A DNA stretch of 64,000 nucleotides from Bosea vestrisii (GCF_030144325.1 NZ_CP126307.1:4554001-4618000), one strand, 5' to 3'; shown: positions 41,418 through 51,659, numbered from the stretch's first letter. Notes: a model not told the origin generated them from the letters alone. A program made the numbers and translations.

Positions 41418-44400
41418 TCAGCCGCGGCCGGGCTTCGCCGGCTTCTTGGCGGCGACCGGCTGCTCGTCCCAGCCCTTTGCCGGTGGCGTCACCTCGTTGG
41501 CGTTCGCCTCCAGCGGCTTCGGCTTCCAGCTCTCTGTCGCCGCCTTGGCCGCGGCAAGATCGCTCGCGGAGAGCCGACCGGCCACCTCGTCGCGCTTGCG
41601 TCCGGCGTCTTCGTCGCCCTGGGCGGCGGCGATCGCGAACCAACGATAGGACTGGCCGAGATCGGCCGGCGCGCCGAGACCGCGGCCGAGCAGGATGGCG
41701 AGGTTGTACTGGCTGTCGCGCACGCCGTGCTCGGCGGCGCGGCGGAACCATTCGGTCGCCGTGGCGTAGTCCGGCTTGCCGCCGGCGCCCTCGGCGTAGA
41801 GCACTGCGAGATTGTGCATCGCCTTGGCGTTGCCGCGTTCGGCGGCGCGGCCATACCAGACCTTGGCGAGAGCCGGGTCGCGATTGGTGCCTATGCCCTT
41901 CTCGAACATGTTGCCGAGCCGGAACTGGGCGGGCGTGAGGCCGGCGACGGCGGCGCGTTCGAACAGGCGCAGCGCCAGTTTCGGGTCACGATTGGCCGGT
42001 GCGTCTGCCGCCTGGGCGGCGAGCTGGTAGACGGCGCGCGCATCGCCCGCAAGCGCCGCCTTGCGCAGGCCGGCGCTGCCGAGCGCTGCCGGCAGATCGC
42101 CGATGCCGGTGACGGTCTCGGTCGCCTCGGACGGGCTCTGCAGGGGCAGTGCGGCGACCAGGGAAGGCACCGTGGCCGCCGGCGTCTCTGGGCTCGCTGC
42201 CGGCAAGGTCGGGACAGGCGCCAACGCGGCTGCCTGTGCCGGTGTCGTGCCGAGCTGCAGCGGCGGCAGGGCGGAATTTTGGTCCTTCACCGGCGGAGCC
42301 GCCGGCTCGATCGGGGCGGACTGCGGCGTCGGCTGGATCGCCGGCGTCTCGGCGGGCGCGACCTTGGACGGGGCAGTCTGGATGCTCTCGTTCGCCACCT
42401 GCTTCTTGGCGCCCTGCTGGGACAGGTAGGTTCCCGCGGCGCCGACCGCCAGGATAAGCGCGGCGAAGCTGAGCAGCAGCGGCCGCCGGCGCTTCTCCAT
42501 GATGTCCTTGAGGCGCCCGCCGGAGGCAGGCTTGCCGGGCTTGGTCGCCTCGGCCATGGCGGCCGGATTGGCGGAGGCCGCCTCGCTGGCGGCCTTGGCC
42601 GAGCGCCGTGCCGCGGCGATCAGGCTCTGGCGCACGGCCTGCGGATCATTGCCCTGCGGTGCGGGCGCATCGGGGCGCGGCCGGCCGGAGCCCGGCTCCA
42701 GCGGCAGGTCGAGCCCGCTCGTGCGCGGTAGCCGCGGCTCGGCGGCGAAGCGCTCGGCCATCATCGGAGCGGTGAGGGCGGGGGGCCCTGGCGTCTTCGG
42801 CCTCAGTGGGGACCTGAGCCCTCGGTGCCGGCGCACTGCCGCGCCGCCCGCGATCGACGCCGAGCTCGGCTTCAAGGTCGCCGAGGCGCCCGATAATGGT
42901 TTCCAGCGTCCGGTGCACGGCACCGATGGCATCCTGCGTCTCGCGTCCGGCCGAGACATTGGTCTCGCGCAGGCCAGTCATGAGGTCGCTGAGCTCGGAC
43001 AGGCTCGCGCCGCGTGACGGCGCCAGATCGGCCATGGCGGCGCGTGCAGCGCGCTCGGCGGTGACGGCTGTGTCCTCGCGCATGCTCTGCAGATGAACGA
43101 CGAGATCCTGCAGCGTCCGCTCGATGCCGTTTTCGGCCGTACGTGTCGCCGCCTGCTCGTCGAGCCGCCGCGTCAGGCCCGCGATCTGCTGTTCCAGCGC
43201 GTCGAAGGAATCCGAACCGGCGCCCGGCCGGCCAGCCTCGTCGATCTTGGTCGCAAGGCCGCGCAGCATCTCCTCGACCGGCCGCATGTCGACCCGCGCC
43301 AGCGGGGTTCCGCCATCGTCGACCATATGGGCGAGGGTGCTCGAGGCCGCGAGTTGCTCGACGCGGCTGGTCAGTGCCTCGATCCGATCATCGAGCCGGC
43401 TCGGGGGCCTGTCGGCGAGGTGTTCGAGCTTGATCACCAGGGCTTCGATGCGCTCGGCCAGTTTATTGGAGACCGGGCGTCCGCTGGCGTCGAGCTCGCC
43501 GAGGCGGGCAATCAGCTGATCGACCTGGCCATCGATGACGGAGGTCTGCATCGACGGCAGGGATTCGACCTTCTGGGCGAGCGCTTCGACCTGGCGCGAC
43601 AAGGCCAGTAGCGGCCCGCTGTCGCCGGCCCGCTCGCGCAGGCGGTCGGCGTGCAAGGTTTCGCGGACATCCTCGATCGCCAGCGACAGGCCGTGCAGGT
43701 CGCGGGTGTCGTCGCGCAGGCGGCCGACGTCCGAGGTCAGAGCGCTGAGCTGCAGCGAGAGATCGTCGAGCCGCCGCCCGTCGGTCGCCGAGACGACGTC
43801 GCGAAGTTCGGCGATCTCGCGCAGGATCGGCGCCACCGTCTGGTGGTCGCTACCGCGCGTGGCGAGCGCATCGACCTTGGCGGCGAGATGGGCGATCTCC
43901 AGCTCGAAGCGGTTGTAGCTCTCGTTGGAGCGCGCCTCGGCCAGCCGGCCGATTTCGGATTCGATCCGCGCCAAAGGCTTGAGGAGCGGATCGAGCCGTT
44001 CACGTCCGTCGAAGCGATCGAGCCGGCCGCCGAGCTCGGCGATCGCGCGCTCCAGCGGCCGGTAGCTGCTGCGAGGCTCCTCGGCGCGCGGCGCGGGCTG
44101 CGCTGCCGGGGCGATCCGATCACTGAACTGGCGCAGGTCGTCGCGCAGGCTTGCCAGCGATGGCGCTGGGGCAGGGCGCTCGAAGGCGGAAGCGCGCGCT
44201 TCGCCATCGAGGGAACGCTGGCGTGAACGGATATCGGAAACGGCGGCCGCCAGGCCGTCGCGGCTCAGTACGGAACGCACGGGCTGCGCGACCGGCCGGC
44301 GGCTCGTCTCCTCGGCCCGGCGCTCCATCTCGACGAGGCGCTCGCTCATCGTCTTGATCGAATCGGCGATCACGGAGGTGGTGCGTTCCTGCCGCTCCAC

Positions 44401-44817
44401 CGTGGCGCGCTCGCCTTGCGACAAGCGGCTCTCGGTGCGCTCCATCCACTTGGCGATCGAGTCGAGGGCGCTTGCCGTCCTGGCATTGCTGTCGCGTGTC
44501 AGACGCTCCGCCATCGCGGCCTGGGTAATGAACGCGTCCATGCGATCGCGCGCGATATCTGGCCTTGCCGCAACTGCCTGCGGCGCGGCGGCCGTCTGCA
44601 TCCCGCCCTGGGAGAGGCGTGCGAGGCGCTCCGACAACATGACGATGTCCTGATCTTCCGTCTCGTTTGCGACGGATTCGGGTTCACCAGCCTCTTCGCG
44701 GATCTTGTTGTCGAGCCATTCGCCGAGCGTCATCCCGGCCCGGCGCGCGGCAGCCTTCGCCGCATCGCGCGTGCGCGGGTCGACGCCTTTGACGCTCCAG
44801 GGCAGGCTGGTCGCCAT
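41418..44817 (-). pseudogene. PodJ/localization-factor-like coiled-coil and Sel1-repeat protein with one frameshift
   Basis: ATG at 44817 starts the family N terminus LPWSVKGVDPRTRDAAKAAARRAGMTLGEWLDNKI. A long coiled-coil region, rich in Arg, Asp and Leu, reaches the six-C run (minus strand; 42785-42780). After it the frame changes and continues with RSLIAAARRSAKAA, one membrane helix (PLLLSFAALILAVGAAGTYLS), a Pro/Ala-rich stretch, four to five Sel1 repeats (ARAVYQLAAQAADAP, FRLGNMFEKGIGTNRD, KAMHNLAVLYAEGAGG, SQYNLAILLGRGLGAPAD) and a basic tail. Deleting one C restores 1132 residues. PodJ-like proteins organise the cell pole. The indel may be a sequence error. Confidence 0.8.
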
Positions 44818-45084
44818 GTCACCTTCGCCTCGAGGGCCGGTCTTTAACAAGCAGGCGCGCTGCCCCCTCATACGGCGGCGCCCCTGCGATCTCGGCATTC
44901 ATGAACATCAAGTTGATGCGGAAAACTCTGGAGATCGCGGCACCGACTTTTCGCACTCACGGTAAACAGAGCGTTAAGATCGGGGGGACGGACGTTAATT
45001 TTGTCCAAACATGTGCCGGGACAGCCCGTCCGGGGCTGGATATAGACGGGGCATAACCGTAACTTACCCCCAACCGGAGACGAA

Positions 45085-45097
45085 TAACGTGACGTAA
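45085..45097. promoter_or_regulatory. Palindrome TAACGTGACGTAA upstream of the MerR gene
   Basis: The 368-base space between the PodJ-like and MerR genes (44818-45185) has no gene. Its notable element is TAACGTGACGTAA, built on ACGT-G-ACGT, about 90 bases before the MerR start. The form recalls LiuR-type MerR sites in branched-chain and fatty acid catabolism, so autoregulation is plausible. An imperfect AACTTAC / GTAAG pair surrounds it. Confidence 0.4.
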
Positions 45098-45185
45098 GGG
45101 AGCCGCTGCCCCTACATTGCCGGCAACGCAGGAGCGCCTTCCGATGGGTCAGGCCGCTTCGCCTCACAACCTCCAAGGATCAGAA

Positions 45186-45644
45186 ATGCCGCGCCAAGGC
45201 TCAGCTCTGGCGGCCACACCGAGTCACGACGGCCGCTCCGCCTCTCAGACGACGAACGACACCGACGCCGGTGGTTTCACCATTAGCGACCTCGCCCGCG
45301 AGTTCGGCGTGACCCTGCGCACATTGCGCTTCTATGAATCGCGCGGCCTGCTCGCGCCGGCCCGCTCGGGCCTGACCCGGATCTATTCCGGCCGCGACCG
45401 CGCCCGCCTCACGCTCATTCTGAAGGGCAAGCAGCTCGGCTTCACCCTGGTCGAGATCCGCGCCATGCTCGCCAATGAGGAAGGCAAGGACATCAAGGGC
45501 AAGGAGCCGTCCGCCTCGGTCGGTGGCCTGCAGCTCAGCCGCAGCCAGATCGCCGAGCAGCTCGAATTGCTGCGCAGCCAGCGCGTCGAGATCGAGGCCG
45601 CCATCGCCGAGCTCGAGACGACTCTCGCGCGCCTCGACGCCTGA
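45186..45644 (+). CDS. MerR family transcriptional regulator (LiuR/beta-oxidation type)
   Basis: A 152-residue regulator. The winged HTH is FTISDLAREFGVTLRTLRFYESRGLLAPARSG, then LTRIYSGRDRARLTLILKGKQLGFTLVEIRAML, and a C-terminal dimerising coil (ELLRSQRVEIEAAIAELETTLARLDA). No Cys metal site, so ligands are probably acyl-CoA-related. I chose ATG 45186 with AAGGA upstream; ATG 45144 with GGAG is also possible and would add 14 residues. It precedes a fatty-acid oxidation operon, its likely target. Confidence 0.88.
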   Translation: MPRQGSALAATPSHDGRSASQTTNDTDAGGFTISDLAREFGVTLRTLRFYESRGLLAPARSGLTRIYSGRDRARLTLILKGKQLGFTLVEIRAMLANEEGKDIKGKEPSASVGGLQLSRSQIAEQLELLRSQRVEIEAAIAELETTLARLDA

Positions 45645-45687
45645 CACGGCCAGGTCGCCCGCCGACCCATCCCGCTGAGATCATGAT

Positions 45688-45719
45688 GCCCTGAACCTCG
45701 CCGGTTCGGGGCATTTTTC
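45688..45719 (+). terminator. Rho-independent terminator after the MerR gene
   Basis: Stem GCCCTGAACC / GGTTCGGGGC around TCGCC, followed by ATTTTT. It separates the regulator from the acyl-CoA dehydrogenase gene. Confidence 0.85.
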
Positions 45720-45811
45720 GTTTGCACCCCTGTCGCCGCGCGCGCCAATCTCCTTGGGCAGCGCTGTCCGGACGAAAAAATGAGCGCGGCCCCTTGGCAA
45801 GTCGCGGCCGG

Positions 45812-45831
45812 ATAGTTTATATATGAACTAT
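45812..45831. promoter_or_regulatory. 20-bp palindrome ATAGTTTATATATGAACTAT
   Basis: Near-perfect inverted repeat (ATAGTT arms perfect, inner TATATA) 75 bases before the acyl-CoA dehydrogenase start, in otherwise GC-rich DNA. It also offers a -10-like TATATA. Typical of a TetR/FadR-class operator overlapping a promoter. Confidence 0.6.
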
Positions 45832-45905
45832 TCCGAGGCGCCGCTGTCATATCGAGCCGGCAAGCTTCGTCCAAGATCGTTGTCAAAACGCCAGGGAGGG
45901 ATGCG

Positions 45906-47702
45906 ATGCCGGTTTACAAGGCACCCGTCGAAGACACGCTGTTCCTGCTCAACGACGTCTTCCAGTTCGAGCGCTACAACAACCTGCCGGGCTTTGCCGA
46001 GGCGACGCCCGATCTGGTCGAGGCGGTGCTCGGCGAGGGCGCCAAGCTCTGCGAGGAAGTGCTGCAGCCGCTCAACCATTCCGGCGACAAGGAAGGCTGC
46101 AAGCGCAACGACGACGGCTCTGTAACCACGCCGAAGGGCTTCAAACAGGCCTATGAGGCCTATGCTGCCGGTGGCTGGGTCGGGCTCGCCATGGACCCCG
46201 AATATGGCGGCCAGGGCCTGCCTTATACGCTCGGCGCCATCATGAACGAGTTCTCCTCGTCGGCGAACATGGCCTTCTCGATGTATCCCGGCCTGACCAT
46301 GGGCGCGATGGCCGCGCTCTATGTCCACGGCTCGGACGAGGTGAAGCGCACCTATCTGCCGAAGATGGCCGAAGGCACCTGGTCGGGCACGATGAACCTG
46401 ACCGAGCCGCATTGCGGCACCGATCTCGGCCTGATCAAGACCAAGGCCGTCCCGAATGGCGACGGCACCTATGCGATCACCGGCACCAAGATCTTCATCT
46501 CGGCCGGCGAGCAGGACATCACCGAGAATATCGTCCACCTCGTGCTCGCCCGCATCGAGGGCGCGCCTGCCGGCGTCAAGGGCATCTCGCTCTTCGTCGT
46601 GCCGCGCAACGAGGTCGGCGCCGACGGCTCGGTCGGCGCGAACAACCATGTCTCCTGCGGCTCGATCGAGCACAAGATGGGCATCCACGGCAACTCGACC
46701 TGCGTCATGAACTATGACGGGGCCAGGGGCTGGCTGGTCGGGACCGAGAACAAGGGCCTCAACGCCATGTTCGTGATGATGAACGAGGCCCGCCTCGGCG
46801 TCGCGATCCAGGGCTTGGCCCAGTCCGAGGTCGCCTATCAGAACGCCGTCGTCTACGCCAAGGACCGCCTGCAGGGTCGCGCGTTGACCGGCGCCAAGAA
46901 CCCCGACAAGGCCGCCGACCCGATCATCGTTCATCCTGACGTGCGCCGCACGCTGATGTCGATCAAGGCCTTCAACGAGGCGGCGCGTGCCTTCGTGCTC
47001 TGGAACGCGATCAAGTCGGATGTCGCCCACCGCTCGACCGACGCCGCCGAGCGCCAGGCCGCCGACGATCAGCTCGGCCTGATGACGCCGGTGCTCAAGG
47101 GCGTCCTCACCGATGTCGGCTTCGACAACGCGGTGAAAGCCCAGCAGATGTATGGCGGCCATGGCTATATCGCCGAATGGGGCATGGAGCAGTTCGTCCG
47201 CGATGCCCGCATCGCCATGATCTACGAGGGCGCCAACGGCGTGCAGGCCATGGACCTGGTCGGCCGCAAGCTCGGCCGCGACGGCGGGCGCGCCATCATG
47301 GCCTTCTTCAACGAGGTCGGCGCCTTCGTGAAGGAGAACGAGGCCGACGAGGCGCTGAAGCCGCTCCTGGTTTCGCTCGCCGCCTCGCTCGGCCATCTCC
47401 AGCAGGCGACGATGTGGTTCATGCAGAACGCGCTCGCCAAACCGGACAATGCCGGCGCCGGCGCGCATGACTACATGCACCTGCTCGGCCTGGTCTCGCT
47501 CGGCTACATGTGGGCGAAGATGGCCAAGGTCGCGCAGGACAAGCTCAAGGCCGGCGCCAATGGCCAGGCCGAGCGCATGAACGCCAAGCTCGTCACCGCC
47601 CGCTTCTTCATGGAGCGTTCGCTGCCCGAGACCGCCGCCCATCTGGCGCGGATCACCACGGGAGCGGATTCGACCATGGCGCTGAACGCCGAGCAGTTCT
47701 GA
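45906..47702 (+). CDS. Acyl-CoA dehydrogenase with C-terminal dehydrogenase domain
   Basis: A 598-residue flavoenzyme catalysing the first oxidation of fatty acyl-CoA. The N terminus (FERYNNLPGFAEATPD) and extra C-terminal domain mark the large FadE-like family. FAD/substrate blocks are TEPHCGTDLGLIKTKA and KIFISAGEQD; the catalytic Glu is in IYEGANGVQAMDLVGRKL. ATG at 45906 with GGGAGGG upstream. Followed by thiolase and the FadJ-type enzyme, giving a full beta-oxidation set with enoyl-CoA hydratase. Confidence 0.93.
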   Translation: MPVYKAPVEDTLFLLNDVFQFERYNNLPGFAEATPDLVEAVLGEGAKLCEEVLQPLNHSGDKEGCKRNDDGSVTTPKGFKQAYEAYAAGGWVGLAMDPEYGGQGLPYTLGAIMNEFSSSANMAFSMYPGLTMGAMAALYVHGSDEVKRTYLPKMAEGTWSGTMNLTEPHCGTDLGLIKTKAVPNGDGTYAITGTKIFISAGEQDITENIVHLVLARIEGAPAGVKGISLFVVPRNEVGADGSVGANNHVSCGSIEHKMGIHGNSTCVMNYDGARGWLVGTENKGLNAMFVMMNEARLGVAIQGLAQSEVAYQNAVVYAKDRLQGRALTGAKNPDKAADPIIVHPDVRRTLMSIKAFNEAARAFVLWNAIKSDVAHRSTDAAERQAADDQLGLMTPVLKGVLTDVGFDNAVKAQQMYGGHGYIAEWGMEQFVRDARIAMIYEGANGVQAMDLVGRKLGRDGGRAIMAFFNEVGAFVKENEADEALKPLLVSLAASLGHLQQATMWFMQNALAKPDNAGAGAHDYMHLLGLVSLGYMWAKMAKVAQDKLKAGANGQAERMNAKLVTARFFMERSLPETAAHLARITTGADSTMALNAEQF

Positions 47703-47710
47703 ACGTGAAT

Positions 47711-47792
47711 GTCATGCCCGGGCCCAGGCCCGGGCATCTTGCAGAATTGCCTCATCGTGAAATGGTCGGGTCAAGCCCGACCATGACGGCGG
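47711..47792. repeat. Extragenic palindrome pair (GTCATGCCCGGGC / GGTCGGGTCAAGCCCGACC)
   Basis: Hairpin one CCCGGGCCCAGGCCCGGG (47718-47735); hairpin two ATGGTCGGGTCAAGCCCGACCAT (47763-47785). Same family as 17518-17630. Confidence 0.8.
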
Positions 47793-47835
47793 GGACCGAA
47801 ACGAGCCGCAATCGCGGCCAGCCCGGGAGGCCTTG

Positions 47836-49044
47836 ATGGCTGAAGCCTTCATCTACGATCACGTCCGGACGCCGCGCGGCAAGGGTAAGGCGGACGGTTC
47901 GCTCCACGAAGTCACCGCGATCGAATTGGGCACGCAGACCCTGCGCGCCATCAAGGAGCGCAACAGCCTCGACACCAAGCTGGTCGAGGATGTCGTCTTC
48001 GGCTGCGTCGATCCTGTCGGCGAGGCTGGTGCCGACATCGCCCGCACCGTCGCGCTCAAGGCCGGCTACGGCAAGGAAGTGCCGGGCGTGCAGATCAACC
48101 GCTTCTGCGCTTCGGGTCTCGACGCGGTCAACCTCGCGGCAGCGCAGGTCATGTCCGGCCAGAAGGAGATGGCGATCGGCGGCGGCGTCGAGAGCATGTC
48201 CCGCATCGGCATGGGCGCCTCGGGCTTCGGCATCGCGGTCGATCCGTCAGTCGCGATCGACACCTATTTCATGCCGCAGGGCGTCTCGGCCGACCTGATC
48301 GCGACGAAATACGGCTTCTCGCGCGACGATGTCGACGCCTATGCCGTGCGCTCGCACAAGCGCGCCGCGGCCGCCTGGCAGGCCGGCCACTTCAAGAACT
48401 CGGTGATCCCGGTCACCGACGTCAACGGCTTGATCCTGCTCGACCGCGACGAGACCATCCGCCCGAACACCGACATGCAGGCGCTGGCCTCGCTCAAGGC
48501 CTCCTTCGTCCAGATGGGCGAGATGGGCGGCTTCGATGCGGTCGCGACGGCGGCACATCCCGATGTCGAGTTCGTCAACCACGTCCACCATGCCGGCAAT
48601 TCCTCCGGCATCGTCGACGGCGCTGCGGCTGTGCTCGTCGGCTCGAAGAAGGCCGGCAAGGCCGCGGGCCTGAAGCCCCGCGCCCGCATCCGCGCCTTCG
48701 CCACCACCGGCTCCGATCTCGCGCTGATGCTGACCGGCCCGGTCGACGTCACCGAGCTGGTGCTGAAAAAGGCCGGGATGAGCGTCAAGGACATCGATTT
48801 GTTCGAGCTGAACGAGGCCTTCTCCTCGGTCGTGCTGCGCTACCAGCAGGCCTTCGACATCGACGACGCCGTGCTCAACGTCAATGGCGGCGCCATCGCC
48901 ATGGGCCATCCGCTCGGCGCCACCGGCGCGATGATCCTGGGCACCGTGCTCGACGAGCTCGAGCGCACCGACAAGCAGGTCGCGCTGGTGACCCTCTGCG
49001 TCGCCGTCGGCATGGGCGTCGCCACCATCATCGAGCGGGTTTGA
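47836..49044 (+). CDS. Acetyl-CoA C-acyltransferase (thiolase)
   Basis: A 402-residue thiolase closing beta-oxidation. The acyl-accepting Cys91 is in NRFCASGLDAVNLAAAQ; NEAFSSV and the GGAIAMGHPLGATGA motif carry the catalytic His, and the C-terminal LCVAVGMG replaces the usual CVGGGQG while keeping the Cys. ATG at 47836 with GGGAGG; a TTG one codon upstream is possible. Between acyl-CoA dehydrogenase and FadJ-type gene, forming a transcription unit interrupted by repeats. Confidence 0.93.
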   Translation: MAEAFIYDHVRTPRGKGKADGSLHEVTAIELGTQTLRAIKERNSLDTKLVEDVVFGCVDPVGEAGADIARTVALKAGYGKEVPGVQINRFCASGLDAVNLAAAQVMSGQKEMAIGGGVESMSRIGMGASGFGIAVDPSVAIDTYFMPQGVSADLIATKYGFSRDDVDAYAVRSHKRAAAAWQAGHFKNSVIPVTDVNGLILLDRDETIRPNTDMQALASLKASFVQMGEMGGFDAVATAAHPDVEFVNHVHHAGNSSGIVDGAAAVLVGSKKAGKAAGLKPRARIRAFATTGSDLALMLTGPVDVTELVLKKAGMSVKDIDLFELNEAFSSVVLRYQQAFDIDDAVLNVNGGAIAMGHPLGATGAMILGTVLDELERTDKQVALVTLCVAVGMGVATIIERV

Positions 49045-49047
49045 ACC

Positions 49048-49170
49048 TCCCTCCCTTCCCCTTGTGGGGAAGGGCCGGGGATGGGGGCGAACGACCGGGT
49101 GAGCGATCACCAAGCGGGACGCCCCCACCCCTCTCCCCTCCCCACAAGGGGGAGGGGAAGCGCCTTACCT
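49048..49170. repeat. Extragenic inverted repeat (CCTTCCCC/GGGGAAGG and CCCCTCCCC family)
   Basis: CCCTTCCCCTTGTGGGGAAG plus GGCCGGGGATGGGGGCG on the left, and CGCCCCCACCCC plus CCCCTCCCCACAAGGGGGAG on the right, form nested hairpins between thiolase and fadJ-type genes. Confidence 0.75.
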
Positions 49171-49211
49171 GACAACGCCTCCGGCACGGAGGCTCCCCGG
49201 AGGGATCGTCC

Positions 49212-51416
49212 ATGAACCTCGTCAATTTCCGCTTCGAGACCGACGCCGACGGCATCGCCACCCTGACCTGGGACATGCCCGAGCGCTCGATGAACGTCAT
49301 CACCCCGCAGGTGATGGCGGAACTCGACCAGGTCGTCGACAAGGTTGCGGGCGACGAAGCCATCAAGGGCTGCGTCATCGTCTCCGGCAAGGAAGCGTTC
49401 TCCGGCGGCGCCGACCTCACCATGCTGCAGGGCCTGCGCGACCTCTACGTCAAGCTCGCCAAGGAGCAGGGCGAGCAGGTCGCGATGCAGCGCTTCTTCG
49501 ACGAGAGCCGCAAGCTCAGCCAACTCTATCGCAAGCTCGAAACCTGCGGGAAGCCGTTCGCGGCGGCGATCCATGGCGTCTGCCTCGGCGGCGCCTTCGA
49601 GCTCGCGCTCTCCTGCCAGCTGCGTGTCGTCTCGGACGATGCCTCGACCCGCGTCGGCCTGCCCGAGATCAAGGTCGGGCTGTTCCCGGGCGCCGGCGGC
49701 ACCCAGCGCGTCTCGCGCCTGATGCAGACCGGCGACGCACTGCAGATGATGTTTAAGGGCGAGCAGATCAAGGCGCTGCCGGCCCGCAATTCCGGCCTCG
49801 TCCACGCCGTCGTGCCGCGTGACCAGATCGTCGCCGCCGCCAAGGAATGGCTGAAAGCCAATCCGCAGGCCAAAGCGCTCTGGGACGATCCGAAGTTCAA
49901 GCTGCCGTCCAACAAGGTGCATTCGCCGGCCGGCATGCAGATCTGGCCGCCGGCCAGCGCGATCTATCGCCGCGAGACCAACGACAACTACCCGGCCGCC
50001 CGCGCCATTCTGAGCGCGGTTTATGAGGGCCTGCAGCTGCCGATCGATCTCGCCCTCAAGGTCGAGAGCCGCTACTTCGCCAAGATCCTGCGGACGAAGG
50101 AGGCGGCCTCGATGATCCGCTCGCTCTTCGTCTCGATGCAGGAGTTGAACAAGGGCGCCCGCCGCCCGGCCGATATTCCAGTTTCGAAGCTGAAGAAGGT
50201 CGGCGTCATCGGCGCCGGCTTCATGGGCGCCGGCATCGCCTATGTCACCGCCAATGCCGGCATCGAGGTCGTCCTCGTCGATCGCGATCTCGAGGCGGCC
50301 GAGAAGGGCAAGGCCTATTCGCACAAGCTGATTACCGACCAGATCACCAAGGGCCGCGCCAAGACCGCCGATCGCGACGCATTGCTCGGCCGCATCAAGG
50401 CCTCGGCCGACTATGCCGATCTCAAGGGCTGCGACCTGATCGTCGAGGCTGTGTTCGAGGACCCCAAGGTCAAGGCCGAGGTCATCGCCAAGGTCGAGGC
50501 CGTGGTCGGCCCCAAGACGATCTTCGGCTCCAACACCTCGACGCTGCCGATCACCGGCCTCGCCGAGCACAGCGAGCGTCCGAAGAACTTCATCGGCATC
50601 CACTTCTTCTCGCCGGTCGAGAAGATGCTGCTGGTCGAGATCATCATGGCCAAGAAGACCGGCAAGAAGGCGCTCGCCATGGCGCTCGACTTCGTCCGCG
50701 CCATCAAGAAGACGCCGATCGTCGTCAACGACACCCGCGGCTTCTATGCCAATCGCTGCGTCGGCAATTACATCCGCGAGGGCCACCTCATGCTGATGGA
50801 AGGTGTGCCGCCGGCGATGATCGAGGCCGCCGGCAAGCAGGCCGGCATGCCGGTCGGACCGCTCTCGCTCAATGACGAGGTCGCGGTCGATCTCGCCTAC
50901 AAGGTGCTGAAGGCGACCAAGGCGCAGCTCGGCGAAGGCGCAGTCGATCCGGCGCAGGAGAAGCTGCTGGCCGAGATGGTCGAGAAGCATGGCCGCCTCG
51001 GCCGCAAGAACAGGAAGGGCTTCTACGATTATCCGGAAGCGGGTCCGAAGCGGCTCTGGCCCGGCCTCGCCGAGCTCACCAAGAACCGGCTCGAGCCCGA
51101 GCTGGTCGACATGGAAGAGCTGAAGCACCGCCTGCTCGTCACGCAGGCGCTGGAAGCGGCCAGGACCTATGAGGAAGGCGTCGTCACCGATCCGCGCGAG
51201 GCCGATGTCGGCTCGATCATCGGCTTCGGCTTCGCGCCCTATTCGGGCGGCACGTTGAGCTACATCGACAATATGGGCGCGGCGGCCTTCGTGAAGCTCT
51301 GCGAGAGCTTGGCCAAGAAGCATGGCGAGCGCTTCAAGCCGAACCGGCTGCTGAAGCGCATGGCCAAGACCGGCGAGAGCTTCTACGGCAGCGCCGAGAA
51401 GAAGGCCGCGGCCTGA
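49212..51416 (+). CDS. 3-hydroxyacyl-CoA dehydrogenase / enoyl-CoA hydratase (FadJ/FadB alpha type)
   Basis: A 734-residue bifunctional enzyme. The hydratase/isomerase domain (1-190) has GKEAFSGGADLTMLQG and HGVCLGGAFELALSCQ; the dehydrogenase NAD fold GVIGAGFMGAGIAYVTANAGIEVVLVDRD begins near residue 328, with the catalytic His-Glu in IGIHFFSPVEKM and IRE-type domain duplication at the C terminus. Together with the two genes above it completes fatty acid beta-oxidation. ATG at 49212 with GGAGGG upstream, after a repeat. Confidence 0.95.
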   Translation: MNLVNFRFETDADGIATLTWDMPERSMNVITPQVMAELDQVVDKVAGDEAIKGCVIVSGKEAFSGGADLTMLQGLRDLYVKLAKEQGEQVAMQRFFDESRKLSQLYRKLETCGKPFAAAIHGVCLGGAFELALSCQLRVVSDDASTRVGLPEIKVGLFPGAGGTQRVSRLMQTGDALQMMFKGEQIKALPARNSGLVHAVVPRDQIVAAAKEWLKANPQAKALWDDPKFKLPSNKVHSPAGMQIWPPASAIYRRETNDNYPAARAILSAVYEGLQLPIDLALKVESRYFAKILRTKEAASMIRSLFVSMQELNKGARRPADIPVSKLKKVGVIGAGFMGAGIAYVTANAGIEVVLVDRDLEAAEKGKAYSHKLITDQITKGRAKTADRDALLGRIKASADYADLKGCDLIVEAVFEDPKVKAEVIAKVEAVVGPKTIFGSNTSTLPITGLAEHSERPKNFIGIHFFSPVEKMLLVEIIMAKKTGKKALAMALDFVRAIKKTPIVVNDTRGFYANRCVGNYIREGHLMLMEGVPPAMIEAAGKQAGMPVGPLSLNDEVAVDLAYKVLKATKAQLGEGAVDPAQEKLLAEMVEKHGRLGRKNRKGFYDYPEAGPKRLWPGLAELTKNRLEPELVDMEELKHRLLVTQALEAARTYEEGVVTDPREADVGSIIGFGFAPYSGGTLSYIDNMGAAAFVKLCESLAKKHGERFKPNRLLKRMAKTGESFYGSAEKKAAA

Positions 51417-51566
51417 TCAGGCGAAGAGCCGCTCCTTCAGGAGCGGCTCCAGCCAGTCGGCGAAGGCCTTGAAGCGGCGCGAGAGATGCTGCCGGTGCGG
51501 ATAGAGCAGGGCGACCGGCATCGGCTCGGCCCTGTAGTCCGGCATCACCTCGCTGCCGGATGCGCA
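51417..51566 (-). pseudogene. LysR-type regulator 3' remnant
   Basis: The last 48 codons of a LysR substrate-binding domain survive: ASGSEVMPDYRAEPMPVALL, then YPHRQHLSRRFKAFADWLEPLL, stop at 51419-51417. The family's DNA-binding and main effector domains are missing; upstream sequence shows no similarity and a junction near 51563-51570. So this is a deletion relic. The stop abuts the fadJ-type stop. No function expected. Confidence 0.7.
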
Positions 51567-51659
51567 GTAACAACCTGGGGAGCGTGGAGCGCATCCATCT
51601 GGATCGCTACGCTGTGGTCGCAATGACGCTTCAATCGAGGAGCGCACTACAATACTGCG

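Noticed and set aside
49107..51323. 738-residue open frame on the minus strand
   Set aside because: It is antisense to the fadJ-type gene; such long shadow frames are expected in GC-rich codon-biased genes, and it lacks any family motif.
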